From assembly GCA_947630215.1 (NCBI GenBank), contig CANRGX010000013.1, positions 1-50,335 of the forward strand: DNA of 50,335 nucleotides, in the 5' to 3' direction. A model generated the notes under the pieces. That model saw only the letters and a program-made list of their open reading frames with translations, was not told the origin of the DNA and ran no database searches. A program made the position numbers and the translations under genes. Every line of letters starts with the position of its first letter. The stretch's first letter is position 1. This document shows positions 16,945 to 26,665 of the stretch, piece after piece. This DNA comes from an uncultured Eisenbergiella sp. Lineage in GTDB: Bacteria > Bacillota > Clostridia > Lachnospirales > Lachnospiraceae.

Positions 16945-17601
16945 TCACCCAATCAGTTCCCGATAATCCCGGATATACCCGTCCGCCAGGCGGCGTTTCA
17001 CGACCTCCTGATCCATGGAACAGGCGTCCTCCACGGCGCAGACCTTCATGCCCGCGGCCAGTCCGGCCCGGATGCCCGCTTCCACGTCCTCAAAGACCAG
17101 ACAGCGCGCACTCGGCACGCCCAGACAGCGGGCCGCTTCCAGATAGATATCGGGAGCCGGTTTGCCCTTTCCCACGTCATGGGCCGTCAGGATACAGGAA
17201 AAATACGCCTGCAGGCCGTGAACCGCCACGATGTGTTCCGCCAGTTCGCGGGAATTGCTGGTGGCGATTCCCATCCGGATCCCCCTTTGGCGGCACATTT
17301 CCAGAAATTCCGCCGCGCCGGGCTTTAACGGCACCTGGTGCTGATACCGGTCCCAGGCCATTTCGTTCCAGGTCCGTCCGATTTCCTCCACGGAATCGGG
17401 GATCCCAAAACGGGTCTTAAAGTATGTCGCCGTCTGGATAAACCCCATGCCCTCAATCTCCCGATGGAGGTCTTTTGGCACCTGAAGGCCGAACCGGCCC
17501 AGATAGTCCACATCAATATCATACCAGATCCACATGGAATCCACCAGCGATCCGTCCAGATCAAAGAGAACCGCGTCCGTCTGTTCCAGCAGGTTTTTCA
17601 C
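16945..17601 (-). CDS. HAD-superfamily hydrolase, beta-phosphoglucomutase-like
   Basis: 218 residues from a GTG at 17601 (AAAGGATGG upstream). A TTG at 17628 gives 227 residues. HAD motif I is FDLDGSLVDS, with Ser replacing the common Thr after Gly. Motif II is IATSNS, the motif III lysine lies in GKGKPAPDIY, and motif IV is FEDVEAGIRAG. The helical cap between motifs I and II places it in the subfamily of sugar-phosphate phosphatases and phosphomutases. Substrate unknown. It is 4 bp from the ygiQ-type gene. Confidence 0.88.
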   Translation of the reverse strand: MKNLLEQTDAVLFDLDGSLVDSMWIWYDIDVDYLGRFGLQVPKDLHREIEGMGFIQTATYFKTRFGIPDSVEEIGRTWNEMAWDRYQHQVPLKPGAAEFLEMCRQRGIRMGIATSNSRELAEHIVAVHGLQAYFSCILTAHDVGKGKPAPDIYLEAARCLGVPSARCLVFEDVEAGIRAGLAAGMKVCAVEDACSMDQEVVKRRLADGYIRDYRELIG

Positions 17602-17635
17602 TTCAAAATTCCATCCTTTATCTCTCAAAAACGGG

Positions 17636-18343
17636 TCAGGAAACCCCCAGATCCCGTTTTTCCTGTTCCGTCAGGTTTCGCCAGCTGCCCTTTGGAAGCG
17701 TATCCCCCAAAGTCAGCGGCCCCATGGAAAGCCGTTTCAGATAGGTTACCTCGGCCCCTACCGCATGTAACATCCGCTTTACCTGGTGATAGCGGCCCTC
17801 TGTCAGCGTCAGATACAGTCCGTTGGGTTCGTCGGGAAGAAAAGCCGCCTTCGCCGGCCTTGTGGGTGTTTCGTCTCCGATATCCACGCCCTGCGCAAGC
17901 CGATCCAGCATCTCTTGTGTGATGGGCCTGTCCGTGCGCACCAGATAGGTTTTCTCCACATGGCGGCCCGGCGCCAGCAGCCGGTGGGCGAGCGCGCCGT
18001 CGTTTGTCAGGAGCAAAAGCCCCTCCGTATCTTTGTCCAGCCGGCCTACGGGAAACAAATCTCTGCCCGGGGCCCCTTTGAGCAGATCCAGCACCGTTTC
18101 AGAGATGGCATCCCGGGAAGCGCTGACAACGCCGGCCGGCTTGTGCAGCAGATAGTAGACCTTTCCGGTCAGGTTCAACGTCCTGCCGTCTGCGGCTACC
18201 GCGTCTTCTCCCTCTTTGATTTTGCTGTCCGGGGTAAAAACCGGGGTCTGGTTGACCGTCACGCACCCGCTTTTGATCAGGCGTTTCGCCTGGCTGCGGC
18301 TGCAGCCTGTGGCGTCGCAGACAAACTTGTCCAGCCTTATCAT
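17636..18343 (-). CDS. RsuA-type rRNA pseudouridine synthase
   Basis: A 235-residue pseudouridine synthase with an N-terminal S4 domain (IRLDKFVCDATGCSRSQAKR, residues 2-21) and the catalytic Asp in GRLDKDTEGLLLL (about residue 103). C-terminal GRYHQVKRMLHAVGAEVTYL is typical of RsuA/RluE/RluF. RsuA makes pseudouridine 516 in 16S rRNA, which is the likely job here. The ATG is the first of the leftward group and is divergent from ylbJ across 80 bp. Confidence 0.92.
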   Translation of the reverse strand: MIRLDKFVCDATGCSRSQAKRLIKSGCVTVNQTPVFTPDSKIKEGEDAVAADGRTLNLTGKVYYLLHKPAGVVSASRDAISETVLDLLKGAPGRDLFPVGRLDKDTEGLLLLTNDGALAHRLLAPGRHVEKTYLVRTDRPITQEMLDRLAQGVDIGDETPTRPAKAAFLPDEPNGLYLTLTEGRYHQVKRMLHAVGAEVTYLKRLSMGPLTLGDTLPKGSWRNLTEQEKRDLGVS

Positions 18344-18423
18344 ACCGATTCCCCCGTCATGAAAAACCTTCGCCGCTCATATGGTTTAGTATACTATATT
18401 TGGAGAGCCATGGGTAGGGAAGA

Positions 18424-19347
18424 ATGGGCAAAAAAATCATAAAATATTTTTACCTTTTCCTTTTCTTTCTTCTGACCGGCCTGATTTTGACAAAGAGCGG
18501 CCGGGCGGCGCAGCTTTCCCTGGAGGGGCTGAATCTTTGGTTTCAAAAAATGATCCCCGCGCTCCTGCCCTTTATGATCCTCTCCGGCATTCTGATGGGA
18601 CTGCACTTATCGGACAGCTTCGCGTCCCTGTTCGCCCCGCTTCTGCGGCCGCTCTTTTCTCTGTCCGATTCCTGCCTGTACTGCATCGTCATCGGTTTTC
18701 TGTGCGGTTTTCCCATGGGAGCGCGCGTCTGCGCCCAAAGCTATGGGCAGGGCAGGATTTCCCGGCGGGAAGCGACGCTTTTGCTCGCCTTTTGCAACAA
18801 CATCGGCCCGGTTTATTTTGTGGGGTATGTGCTGTCTCTCTTTCCGGTTTCCCACCCGGCGCCGGCACTTTTGGGCATGTACGGGATCCCTCTGCTGTAC
18901 GGCGTATTGCTGCGCCATACCCTGTTTCGGGATCTGCCGCCGGCGGGCCGAAAAAAAAGTGCTGCTGTCAGAGAGGAGCGCATCGGCGCAAATGCCTTTT
19001 TTGGCGTGATGAACCAATCCATTCAGTCCGCCTTAGACGCCATTACAGTTCTGGGAGGGTATATGATATTTTGTAACCTCCTCAATCTCTTTCCCCAGAT
19101 GTTCTGGGGCCCCGGTTCTGCCCCGGCGGTTCTGGCCGGTCTGGCGTTTGAAATCACCAGCGGCATCTCCCGGCTGGCCCCATCCCAGAGCAGATGGGCC
19201 TTTCTCATGCTCCCCTTCGGCGGACTGTCGTGCATCGCGCAGACCTACAGCTGTATCAGGAACACGGATCTGTCCCTACAGGAATATGTGTTCCACAAGA
19301 TAGTACAGACCATGCTGACCGCCGCCTGCTATGGGTTGTTTGCCTGA
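18424..19347 (+). CDS. ylbJ: YlbJ-like sporulation integral membrane protein
   Basis: A 307-residue polytopic membrane protein of the nucleoside-recognition/YlbJ family. Repeated hydrophobic blocks include IIKYFYLFLFFLLTGLILT at the N-terminus, LLPFMILSGILMGL and GFLCGFPMGARVCAQ. The Gly-Phe-Pro and CNNIGP segments are features of the family. In Bacillus, ylbJ is a sigma-E-dependent gene needed for heat-resistant spores and lies beside ylbI (coaD) and ylbH (rsmD). The same neighbours are here, with ylbJ turned to face them. Ribosome site (GGGAAG) is weak. This supports a spore-forming ancestor. Confidence 0.85.
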   Translation: MGKKIIKYFYLFLFFLLTGLILTKSGRAAQLSLEGLNLWFQKMIPALLPFMILSGILMGLHLSDSFASLFAPLLRPLFSLSDSCLYCIVIGFLCGFPMGARVCAQSYGQGRISRREATLLLAFCNNIGPVYFVGYVLSLFPVSHPAPALLGMYGIPLLYGVLLRHTLFRDLPPAGRKKSAAVREERIGANAFFGVMNQSIQSALDAITVLGGYMIFCNLLNLFPQMFWGPGSAPAVLAGLAFEITSGISRLAPSQSRWAFLMLPFGGLSCIAQTYSCIRNTDLSLQEYVFHKIVQTMLTAACYGLFA

Positions 19348-19349
19348 CT

Positions 19350-19411
19350 GAAAAACAAAAACGGTTTCCCATCGGTCCGCGTCTGCGTAAAGGCGGACAA
19401 ATGTGAAACCG
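19350..19411 (-). terminator. Nested-stem terminator of the coaD cluster
   Basis: CGGTTTC (19362-19368) pairs with GAAACCG (19405-19411), and GTCCGC (19375-19380) pairs with GCGGAC (19393-19398) inside it. On the minus strand the hairpin is followed by TTTTTGTTTTT (19351-19361), so it ends leftward transcription. It may also slow rightward readthrough from ylbJ. Confidence 0.8.
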
Positions 19412-19458
19412 CTGTTCTCATCCGGCCGGAAAGAGAGGATAAGAAAGATAGCGCATCC

Positions 19459-20049
19459 TCATTCCGTATCCTGTGTGTCCTGCTGCGCGTCGGCCTCCAG
19501 CTGCGCTTCCGCGTTCTGCGCCGCAAATTCGGCCCGGTTGGCGGCCACCACTTCGCTCAGACTGTTCAGATCGTTGACCAGATTGCCGTAGTGAAGATTG
19601 GCAGCCTCTATCCCGTGGGAAAGAATGTTCTCAATATTTGCCATCATATCGTCCGCATACTGCATCATGGATTCCCGGATGGCATTGGCCTCCATCGTCG
19701 CGTTGTCCACGATATCCTGCGCCTGCCGCGTGGCAAGCTGCACCACCTCGTTGGCCTGGGCATAGGCCTGCTGCATAATTTCATGCTCGTTGATGAGCTC
19801 CGTGGTGTGCTCCGTGGCTTCGTCAATCAGGGACTGGGCCTTTTCACGGGCCTCCTTCAATATCGCTTCCCGGTTGCTGATCAGCTTCTGGTAGCGTTTG
19901 ATTTCCTCCGGCGTTTTCATCCGCAGCTCACGCAAAAGCTCATCGATTTCATCCTTGTTTACGTAAATTTTGTTGGTCAGCGGCTGGCGCTTACAACTGT
20001 CAATGTACTCCTCGATCTCATCGATCAACTGTTCGATTCTGCTGCTCAT
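19459..20049 (-). CDS. Coiled-coil protein, DivIVA/V-ATPase-subunit-like
   Basis: A 196-residue, almost entirely helical protein. It has an N-terminal segment (SSRIEQLIDEIEEYID) followed by long heptad-type stretches with Ala, Glu and Gln (LKEAREKAQSLIDEATEHT; VVQLATRQAQDIVDNA), and an acidic Ala/Gln-rich tail. Clostridial relatives are often labelled ATPase or V-type ATP synthase subunit H from coiled-coil similarity only. No enzymatic motif is present. It resembles DivIVA-type scaffolds, so a role in cell shape or division is possible but unproven. It is 27 bp downstream of coaD. Confidence 0.78.
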   Translation of the reverse strand: MSSRIEQLIDEIEEYIDSCKRQPLTNKIYVNKDEIDELLRELRMKTPEEIKRYQKLISNREAILKEAREKAQSLIDEATEHTTELINEHEIMQQAYAQANEVVQLATRQAQDIVDNATMEANAIRESMMQYADDMMANIENILSHGIEAANLHYGNLVNDLNSLSEVVAANRAEFAAQNAEAQLEADAQQDTQDTE

Positions 20050-20076
20050 CCTTCCCTCTTTTCCGCACGAAGCTAT

Positions 20077-20565
20077 TTATTCCATATGTCCGAACTTCTC
20101 ATAGACCAGCTTTGCCACAAAGGGCGGCACACATTGGGAAATATCACCGTGAAAGCTGGCGATCTCCTTGACGCTGGAAGAACTCAAATAGGCGTACTCC
20201 AGACTGGTGGTCAGAAAAATGGTGTCCAGACTGCCCGCCGACAAGAGCTTATTAGTCTGGGCGATCTGAAGTTCATATTCAAAATCCGTGATCGCGCGCA
20301 GTCCACGTACCGATACGTGTACCTGCTTGTCCCGGGCGTAATCGATCAACAGGCCGCTGAAGGACTCCACCTTTACATTCGGCAGATCCTTTACCGCTTC
20401 CTCCAACATTTTAACACGTTCTTCCACAGAAAACAATGGACACTTTTCTTTATTATTCAGCACGCTTACGGTCAGTTCGTCAAAAATGGTGGCGGCGCGG
20501 TGAATGATGTCCAGATGTCCGTAGGTGACCGGATCGAAGCTGCCCGGATAAATCGCTCTTTTCAT
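20077..20565 (-). CDS. coaD: Pantetheine-phosphate adenylyltransferase
   Basis: A 162-residue CoaD, which transfers AMP from ATP to 4'-phosphopantetheine, the fourth step of coenzyme A synthesis. N-terminal [18 protein letters not shown] carries the nucleotidyltransferase T/HxGH motif. [19 protein letters not shown] (shortened [12 protein letters not shown]) and [13 protein letters not shown] near 125 are the other family signatures. The length is standard and the start is 1 bp after the rsmD stop. Confidence 0.97.
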   Translation of the reverse strand: MKRAIYPGSFDPVTYGHLDIIHRAATIFDELTVSVLNNKEKCPLFSVEERVKMLEEAVKDLPNVKVESFSGLLIDYARDKQVHVSVRGLRAITDFEYELQIAQTNKLLSAGSLDTIFLTTSLEYAYLSSSSVKEIASFHGDISQCVPPFVAKLVYEKFGHME

Positions 20566-20566
20566 A

Positions 20567-21118
20567 TCAGCCTCTCTTTGTCAGAAACACATGCTTGTTC
20601 GTCTTGTAGATTTTCTCCCGGGTCACCAAAAACCCGCATTCTGCCGCAAAAGAAAAATCCAGATCCCGCCTGGCCTCCAGAATGATAAGGGTGTCTTCGT
20701 TGACGTAAGGCGCGCAGGAAAGGGCGCGCAGCACCGGCTGTTCCAGCATGGCCTGATAGGGCGGATCCATAAAAATGAGATCCACGCTCTTTTCCCGGAT
20801 CGAAGGAATGGCGGACAACACATCCTGTTTAAGCAGCACCGCGCGATCCTCAAACCGCGTAAAATGGAGGTTGCGGACAATGCAGGCGGCCGCTTCCCGA
20901 TCCTTTTCCACAAAATAGGCCCGGCGGGCGCCCCGGCTGATGGCCTCGATGCCGATACCGCCGCTTCCGCTGCACAGATCGAGAAACACGTTGCAGGGAA
21001 GCTTTGTCTGGAGCATATTAAACAACGTTTCCTTGATCCGATCCGTGGTGGGCCGGGTATCGGATCCTGACGGGGCTTCCAGGGGAAGACTCCTGGCCTC
21101 TCCGGCGATCACTCTCAT
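20567..21118 (-). CDS. rsmD: 16S rRNA (guanine966-N2)-methyltransferase
   Basis: A 183-residue RsmD-family methyltransferase. The N-terminus [13 protein letters not shown] is the family signature, followed by [15 protein letters not shown]. The SAM-binding motif is [13 protein letters not shown] (about 46-58), and the target-base motif is FMDPPYQ (about 120), the DPPY equivalent of NPPY. It methylates G966 of 16S rRNA. Coupled to coaD, as in many Firmicutes, with its own promoter at 21149-21177. Confidence 0.95.
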   Translation of the reverse strand: MRVIAGEARSLPLEAPSGSDTRPTTDRIKETLFNMLQTKLPCNVFLDLCSGSGGIGIEAISRGARRAYFVEKDREAAACIVRNLHFTRFEDRAVLLKQDVLSAIPSIREKSVDLIFMDPPYQAMLEQPVLRALSCAPYVNEDTLIILEARRDLDFSFAAECGFLVTREKIYKTNKHVFLTKRG

Positions 21119-21148
21119 AGGGTTTGCCTCGTTTCCCTTTTTATGGAT

Positions 21149-21177
21149 ATACTACCGCAGTTTCCCGATGCGGTCAA
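21149..21177 (-). promoter_or_regulatory. Promoter of rsmD-coaD operon
   Basis: Minus-strand TTGACC (complement of 21172-21177) and TAGTAT (complement of 21149-21154) are 17 bp apart. The -35 box overlaps the stop codon of the topoisomerase A gene. Confidence 0.6.
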
Positions 21178-23411
21178 CCTCTGATTTTCGTGCCTTTCGT
21201 ATCCCGCTTCGCGGGTTTGATCTGATTGAGGACCAGCGTTCGCGTCTTATAGGGGATCGCGGTATCGTCCGTATTTTTGGTAAAGTAAACGGCTTCGATT
21301 CCGTCACCCTCCGCCAGCTTCATGGCGCGCACCCCGACGGCGGCCTTCTTCTTCTCCGGAATCTCGCTGATGGCAAAGCGGAGAAAATACCCGTCCTTAG
21401 ACTGCAGGATGATATTCTTTTGCTCCCGGTAAACGGCCACGCTGACAAGCCGGTCGCCTTCCGTCAGCTTGGTGGCCGCCACGGCCTTTTTGGTCACGTC
21501 GAACTCTCCGCCGTCCACCACCTTCGCCATGGCCTGTCCGGTTACAAAGATGAGACGGTACAGATTCAGATCGCTTTGACTGACGGCCAGCAAAAGCTGT
21601 TCTTTCGTGGAATCAAAATTGCTCACATTGTCCAGCGGAATGCCTTTATCCCGGAATTTGCCCAGGGGCAGATCGGAAACCTTCACCGTATAGAGCTGTC
21701 CGGCATCGGAAAACAGGCAGATCCGCCCGGTGTTGCGGCAAAGGAAGACAAAACGGTTCTCCAAAAGGGCCGTCTCCCGATTGCGTTCAAAGGTGGCAGT
21801 GTCCACCGTCTTACAATAACCGAACCGGTCAATCAGACAGTACAGATCGGTTTCTTCCGCTTTCTTTTCCTCAAAAACGGCTTCCTCACAGTTGTCGATG
21901 ACCGTTTTGCGCTTCTTGGCAAATTCCTTCTTTAGGGCGTCCAGCTCATTTAGAATGACCTGGGCCATGGAGCTTCTGCGCTCCAGAATATCTTCATAGC
22001 GGTAAATATTGGCCAGCGTTTCCTCGTGCTCGTTTATCAGTGCCTCGATCTCCAGGCCGATCAGCTTGTAGAGACGCATATCCAGGATGGCGTTGGCCTG
22101 GTTTTCCGTAAAGCGCAGGTACCCGGCCATCACGGCGGACTCCTTGGATTTGAATTTGATGCCGTCCGTCACGCCGTCCACCAGGCACGCCTTCGCCATC
22201 GTCCGGTCGCGGGAGCCCCGCAGAATTTCGATGATCAGATCGATGACGTTGCAGGCCTTGATCAGCCCCTCCTGTATCTCCCGCCGCGCCTGTTCCCTTT
22301 CCAGCAGCGTCTCGTACTTGCGCCGGTTGACCTCGAACTGGAAGTCCACATTGGCCTTGATGATCTGCTTCAGCCCCATGGTCTCCGGCCGGCCGTCAGC
22401 TATGGCAAGCATATTGACGCCGAAGGTGTCCTCCAGACGGGTCTTTTTATAGAGCATATTGATAAAGTTGTCGGCGTCCGCGTCTTTTTTCAGTTCGATG
22501 ACGATGCGGATGCCCTCCTTGGAGGACTGGTTGGAAATATCCACAATATCGTTGGTTTTCCTGCTCTCGGCCAGTGCGGCCACATCGGAGAGAAATTTTC
22601 CGATGTTGGCGCCGATCATGGGATAGGGAATTTCCGTAATGACCACGTTGATCCGGCCGCCCTTGCCCTTTTCCTTTTCCACCTTGCCGCGCACCTTGAT
22701 TTTTCCCGTTCCGGTTTCATAGATGGAAAGCAGCTCGTCCTTGTTGGTGACAATGCCGCCGGTGGGGAAATCCGGCCCCGGGAGATAGCGCATCAGTTCT
22801 TTGGTGGAAATATTCTCATCCAGCATATAGGCCTTGACCGCGTTGATCACTTCCCCCAGATTGTGGGGCGGAATGCTGGTGGCCATACCGACGGCGATGC
22901 CGTCGGAACCGTTGACCAAAAGATTGGGGAACTTACAGGGCAGTACGGAGGGCTCCTTTTCGGTTTCGTCGAAGTTGGGGACAAAGTCCACCACGTCCTT
23001 GTCCAGATCGGCTAAAAACGCCTCCTGGGAAATCCGGTGCAGTCTGGCCTCCGTATACCGCATGGCGGCCGCGCCGTCCCCTTCGATGTTGCCGAAATTC
23101 CCGTGTCCGTCGATCAGCACCTGTCCCTTTTTAAAATCCTGTGCCAGCACCACCAGCGCCTCATAGATGGAGCTGTCGCCGTGAGGATGATATTTACCCA
23201 TGGTATCGCCCACAATACGGGCGCTCTTGCGGAAGGGCCTGTCGGAGCGGATCCCCAGCTCGTGCATATCGTAAAGCACCCGCCGCTGGACGGGCTTTAA
23301 GCCGTCGCGCACATCGGGCAGCGCGCGGGAAATGATGACGCTCATGGCGTAGTCGATAAAGGACTTCTGCATCACTTCGGAATACTCTGTTTTGATTATC
23401 CTGTCATCCAT
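21174..23411 (-). CDS. parC: DNA topoisomerase IV subunit A
   Basis: A 745-residue type IIA topoisomerase subunit that cuts and rejoins DNA. The catalytic tyrosine is Tyr119 in [11 protein letters not shown]. The quinolone-determining positions are Ser80 and Glu84 in [11 protein letters not shown]; both are the usual drug-sensitive residues, and Glu at the second position is more ParC-like than the Asp of E. coli GyrA. The C-terminal domain has beta-pinwheel-like repeats ([19 protein letters not shown]) but I see no GyrA box (QRRGGKG). That, together with the pairing with a parE-type gene and the probable presence of a gyrase near the origin, supports topoisomerase IV. An older annotation as gyrA cannot be fully excluded. 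Confidence 0.85.
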   Translation of the reverse strand: MDDRIIKTEYSEVMQKSFIDYAMSVIISRALPDVRDGLKPVQRRVLYDMHELGIRSDRPFRKSARIVGDTMGKYHPHGDSSIYEALVVLAQDFKKGQVLIDGHGNFGNIEGDGAAAMRYTEARLHRISQEAFLADLDKDVVDFVPNFDETEKEPSVLPCKFPNLLVNGSDGIAVGMATSIPPHNLGEVINAVKAYMLDENISTKELMRYLPGPDFPTGGIVTNKDELLSIYETGTGKIKVRGKVEKEKGKGGRINVVITEIPYPMIGANIGKFLSDVAALAESRKTNDIVDISNQSSKEGIRIVIELKKDADADNFINMLYKKTRLEDTFGVNMLAIADGRPETMGLKQIIKANVDFQFEVNRRKYETLLEREQARREIQEGLIKACNVIDLIIEILRGSRDRTMAKACLVDGVTDGIKFKSKESAVMAGYLRFTENQANAILDMRLYKLIGLEIEALINEHEETLANIYRYEDILERRSSMAQVILNELDALKKEFAKKRKTVIDNCEEAVFEEKKAEETDLYCLIDRFGYCKTVDTATFERNRETALLENRFVFLCRNTGRICLFSDAGQLYTVKVSDLPLGKFRDKGIPLDNVSNFDSTKEQLLLAVSQSDLNLYRLIFVTGQAMAKVVDGGEFDVTKKAVAATKLTEGDRLVSVAVYREQKNIILQSKDGYFLRFAISEIPEKKKAAVGVRAMKLAEGDGIEAVYFTKNTDDTAIPYKTRTLVLNQIKPAKRDTKGTKIRG

Positions 23412-23436
23412 CGCGGTTTATCCTTCCCACACAAGT

Positions 23437-25359
23437 TTATACGTCCAGCTGGGCGTCCGTGGCGTTCTGATAGATAAAATCTCTCCGGGGCGGCACTTCG
23501 GTGCCCATGAGCAGCGCCGTCACATCGGAAGCCATCCGGGCGTCCTCAATCTCCACCAGCTTGAGCAGCCGCTTTTCCGGATCCAGCGTGGTTTCCCAGA
23601 GCTGCTGGGGATCCATTTCGCCCAGTCCCTTGTACCGCTGCAGCGTAAACGGCCCCTTGTGGTGCTTCCGGTAGCGCTCCAGCGCCTTATCGTCGTAAAG
23701 GTACTTCTCCTTCCCCTTGGCAGGCATGGCCTTATAAAGGGGCGGCATGGCGATATAGACGTGTCCTTCGAAAATGAGCTCCGGCATGAACCGGTAAAAC
23801 AGGGTCAGCAGCAGATTGGAAATGTGCGCGCCGTCCACATCCGCGTCCGCCATGATGATAATTTTGTCATAGCGGAGCTTGGAAATATCGAAATCGTTGC
23901 CGTAGCCTTCCGAAAAGCCGCAGCCGAAGGCGTTGATCATGGTTTTGATCTCGGCGTTTGCCAGCACCTTGTCAATGCTGGCCTTTTCCACGTTTAAAAT
24001 CTTGCCCCGGATGGGCAGGATCGCCTGATACATACGGTTTCTGGCCATCTTGGCGCTGCCCCCGGCGGAATCTCCCTCCACAATGAAGATCTCGCATTTG
24101 GAAGCGTCCTTGGATTCACAGTTGGCCAGCTTGCCGTTGGAATCGAAGGAAAATTTCTGCTTTGAGAGCAGATTGGTCTTGGCGCGTTCTTCGGTTTTCC
24201 GGATTTTGGCGGCCTTTTCCGCACAGCCGATGACGCTCTTTAGCGTCTCCAAATTGCGGTCAAAATAGCGCGGCAGTTCTTCGCCCGTCACCTTGCTGAC
24301 CACCTTGGCCGCGTCCTGGTTGTCCAGCTTGGTCTTGGTCTGCCCCTCAAAGCGCGGATCCGGGTGCTTGATGGAAATGACCGCCGTCATGCCGTTTCGC
24401 ACGTCGGGGCCGGTGAAATTCACGTCCTTTTCCTTCAGGATATTCAGTTCCCTGGCATAGCTGTTGATGATGGTGGTGAACTGGGTTTTAAAACCCGTCA
24501 GATGGGTTCCGCCCTCGGAATTGTAGATGTTGTTGCAAAATCCCAGTACGTTTTCATGAAATTCATTGATATACTGAAAGGCGCACTCCACAGAGATGCC
24601 GTCTCCCTCTCCCTTGAAGGAAACCACATCCGTCACCGCTTCGGAGGATTTGTTGATGTCCTTGATGAATCCCACAATGCCTTCCGGCTCGTGATATTCT
24701 ACAATCTCCGGTTCCTCTCTGCGCCGATCCTCAAAATGGATGGTCAGATCCGGATTCAGATAGGCGGTCTCATGGAGACGGCTCTTGACCTCGTCCTCCT
24801 TAAAGCGCGTCCGTTCAAAGATCGTATCGTCCGGCAGAAAATTGATGGTGGTGCCCGTCTCCTTCGTCTTCCCGATCACGGGGAGCAGGCCGTCGATCAG
24901 CTCCGTGGTGGGAACGCCGCAGGCGTAGCTGTCCTGATAGATCTGCTTTCCGTCCTTGACCTGGATGGTCAATCTTGCGGACAGGGCGTTTACCACAGAG
25001 GAACCCACACCGTGCAGGCCGCCGCTGGTCTTATAGACGCTGTTGTCGAATTTGCCGCCCGCATGAAGCGTGGTGAACACCAGACGCTCCGCGCTGACGC
25101 CCTTTTCGTGCATCCCCACCGGAATGCCCCGCCCGTTGTCGGTCACGGTGGCGGATCCGTCCTCCTCCAAAATGACCGTGATCCGGCTGCAAAAGCCGGC
25201 CAGATGCTCGTCCACCGCGTTGTCCACGATCTCATAGATCAGATGGTTCAGCCCTTTTGTGGAAACGCTTCCGATATACATACCGGGACGCTTGCGGACC
25301 GCTTCCAGTCCTTCCAGCACGGTGATGCTTGACGCGTCATAGGTTTGGTTTTCTGCCAA
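23437..25359 (-). CDS. parE: DNA topoisomerase IV subunit B
   Basis: 640 residues from a TTG at 25359 with AAGGAG and AGGG upstream. A GTG at 25392 gives 651 residues. The GHKL ATPase domain has LEGLEAVRKRPGMYIGS near the N-terminus, EIVDNAVDEHLAG with the Mg-binding Asn, and the loop GGLHGVGSSVVNAL. The TOPRIM domain has IVEGDSAGGSA (Glu ligand) and MADADVDGAHI (DxD). It drives strand passage by ATP hydrolysis with the subunit A encoded 25 bp downstream. Confidence 0.88.
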   Translation of the reverse strand: MAENQTYDASSITVLEGLEAVRKRPGMYIGSVSTKGLNHLIYEIVDNAVDEHLAGFCSRITVILEEDGSATVTDNGRGIPVGMHEKGVSAERLVFTTLHAGGKFDNSVYKTSGGLHGVGSSVVNALSARLTIQVKDGKQIYQDSYACGVPTTELIDGLLPVIGKTKETGTTINFLPDDTIFERTRFKEDEVKSRLHETAYLNPDLTIHFEDRRREEPEIVEYHEPEGIVGFIKDINKSSEAVTDVVSFKGEGDGISVECAFQYINEFHENVLGFCNNIYNSEGGTHLTGFKTQFTTIINSYARELNILKEKDVNFTGPDVRNGMTAVISIKHPDPRFEGQTKTKLDNQDAAKVVSKVTGEELPRYFDRNLETLKSVIGCAEKAAKIRKTEERAKTNLLSKQKFSFDSNGKLANCESKDASKCEIFIVEGDSAGGSAKMARNRMYQAILPIRGKILNVEKASIDKVLANAEIKTMINAFGCGFSEGYGNDFDISKLRYDKIIIMADADVDGAHISNLLLTLFYRFMPELIFEGHVYIAMPPLYKAMPAKGKEKYLYDDKALERYRKHHKGPFTLQRYKGLGEMDPQQLWETTLDPEKRLLKLVEIEDARMASDVTALLMGTEVPPRRDFIYQNATDAQLDV

Positions 25360-25398
25360 TGTGGTTTCCCTCTCCTTCTGCCGAAAATTCACTCAAAT

Positions 25399-25427
25399 AG
25401 TATAACACATATGTTCGATTTTGAAAA
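25399..25427 (-). promoter_or_regulatory. Promoter of parE-parC
   Basis: Minus-strand TATACT (complement of 25399-25404) is preceded after 17 bp by TTTTCA (complement of 25422-25427), a four-of-six match to the -35 consensus. The region is AT-rich and otherwise empty up to the metallophosphoesterase stop at 25505. Confidence 0.5.
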
Positions 25428-25504
25428 GAGGGTTTTGGCGGAATTTTCAGAAAAATCTACAAGAAATTGCGTTTTTTCTCTTTTGGAGCGCTATATTTTG
25501 TGTT

Positions 25505-26647
25505 TCAGGGCCGATACCAGCCAATCTCTCCGTCCTTTTTCACCATCCATCCGAAATCGGTTTCCTCGATGACAGACAGCGCGTCCCCTTCCTGTACGGA
25601 AAGGAAGGTATCCGCGTAGTCGTCGCAGGCTGCCTTTCCGTTTTTATGAAAAAGAAAGGAAAGCGGCGCCCAGAACTCCCGTCCGGATCCGGGATGCAAA
25701 AGATAGGCCATATCGCCCTTTTCCTCCAGGATTTCCACCTGGCAGTCATCAAAGCGGATGTGGATGGTGGGGGCCTTGTATCCCTGGGCCTTTTTCGCAT
25801 ACCGGACGGGATAATCGTCATAGCTGACAAAGGAAGCGCTGTTCATGTCCCGCGCCCCCGGCGAAAGCACCAGAGCATTGAGCTGCGCGCCGGTTTTGAG
25901 GGCGCAGCCCCCGTCCAGACAGACGATGTGCTTTTCTTTCTCGTAGATCGGGCTGACGCTGACTGCCTGCTCCCCGTACAGACAGACCGGCCAATGCCCC
26001 ACTACCACATATTTGTCAAACCGCACGTCCTCCTGCAAAAAGGCGTCCCGTTTTAAGCACAAAGCCGCGTCCGTCTCCGCCAGAAGCGAAAGGGAATCGG
26101 TGGGAACGCCCGCATGGACGAACAGAAAGCTGCCGCAGGAAAGAACGGTGGGCAGCGTCTGCAGAAAGGACAGTTCCCGGGCAAAGCGCCTTTGGATCTG
26201 TGCTTTCAGCGCTACCGCCTCTGTTTCGTCCAGACGGCCCGCCTGCCAGTCTGCGCACAGCGCGGCGGCGTCAAGGCCCATTTCCTGCAGAATATCCGGG
26301 AAAAAACCGCGTTTCCACCGCGCGTACTGAAAAGAAAGCATCTGCAAAAAACGGCGCGCGCTATCTTCTTTTTCCTCAAAGAAAGCGCCGATCCGATCCT
26401 GTTCCACGTTGCCCATGACGGTGTAAATTTTTGCGCCCTTCTCCTTCTGATCCAGGATAAACCGGACGGTTTCCAGGCTTTTGGGGCCTTTTTCGATCAG
26501 ATCCCCCACGAGGATCAGCACGTCCTTTTTTCCAAACTGCAGCTTTTCCAAAAGGCCCTTCAGATAATGGACATAACCGTGGATATCGCTGATTGCGATG
26601 AGACGGCCGTCCCTGGGCGGATCTATCGAAACAATGGTTGTCTTCAT
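25505..26647 (-). CDS. PPP-type metallophosphoesterase with altered GNHE motif
   Basis: A 380-residue protein with the motif order of Ser/Thr (PPP) phosphatases: SDIHG with Asp21 and His23, GDLIEKG with Asp49, MGNVE at 78-82, FVHAG at about 178 and GHWP at about 218. Position 81 is Val, where active enzymes have the His of GNHE that protonates the leaving group. The metal-binding residues seem otherwise present. Residues about 300-380 resemble an SH3-like tail (VQEGDALSVIEETDFGWMVK). It could be an inactive or altered-activity phosphatase, or one using another acid. It follows recG by 18 bp and is probably co-transcribed. Confidence 0.8.
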   Translation of the reverse strand: MKTTIVSIDPPRDGRLIAISDIHGYVHYLKGLLEKLQFGKKDVLILVGDLIEKGPKSLETVRFILDQKEKGAKIYTVMGNVEQDRIGAFFEEKEDSARRFLQMLSFQYARWKRGFFPDILQEMGLDAAALCADWQAGRLDETEAVALKAQIQRRFARELSFLQTLPTVLSCGSFLFVHAGVPTDSLSLLAETDAALCLKRDAFLQEDVRFDKYVVVGHWPVCLYGEQAVSVSPIYEKEKHIVCLDGGCALKTGAQLNALVLSPGARDMNSASFVSYDDYPVRYAKKAQGYKAPTIHIRFDDCQVEILEEKGDMAYLLHPGSGREFWAPLSFLFHKNGKAACDDYADTFLSVQEGDALSVIEETDFGWMVKKDGEIGWYRP

Positions 26648-26665
26648 GCGTTTTTCCTCCCTGCT

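Noticed and set aside
21174-25359. Topoisomerase genes as gyrA and gyrB
   Set aside because: No GyrA box is seen in the C-terminal domain and the pair is far from replication genes such as dnaA or recF, so parC and parE fit better, though not proven.
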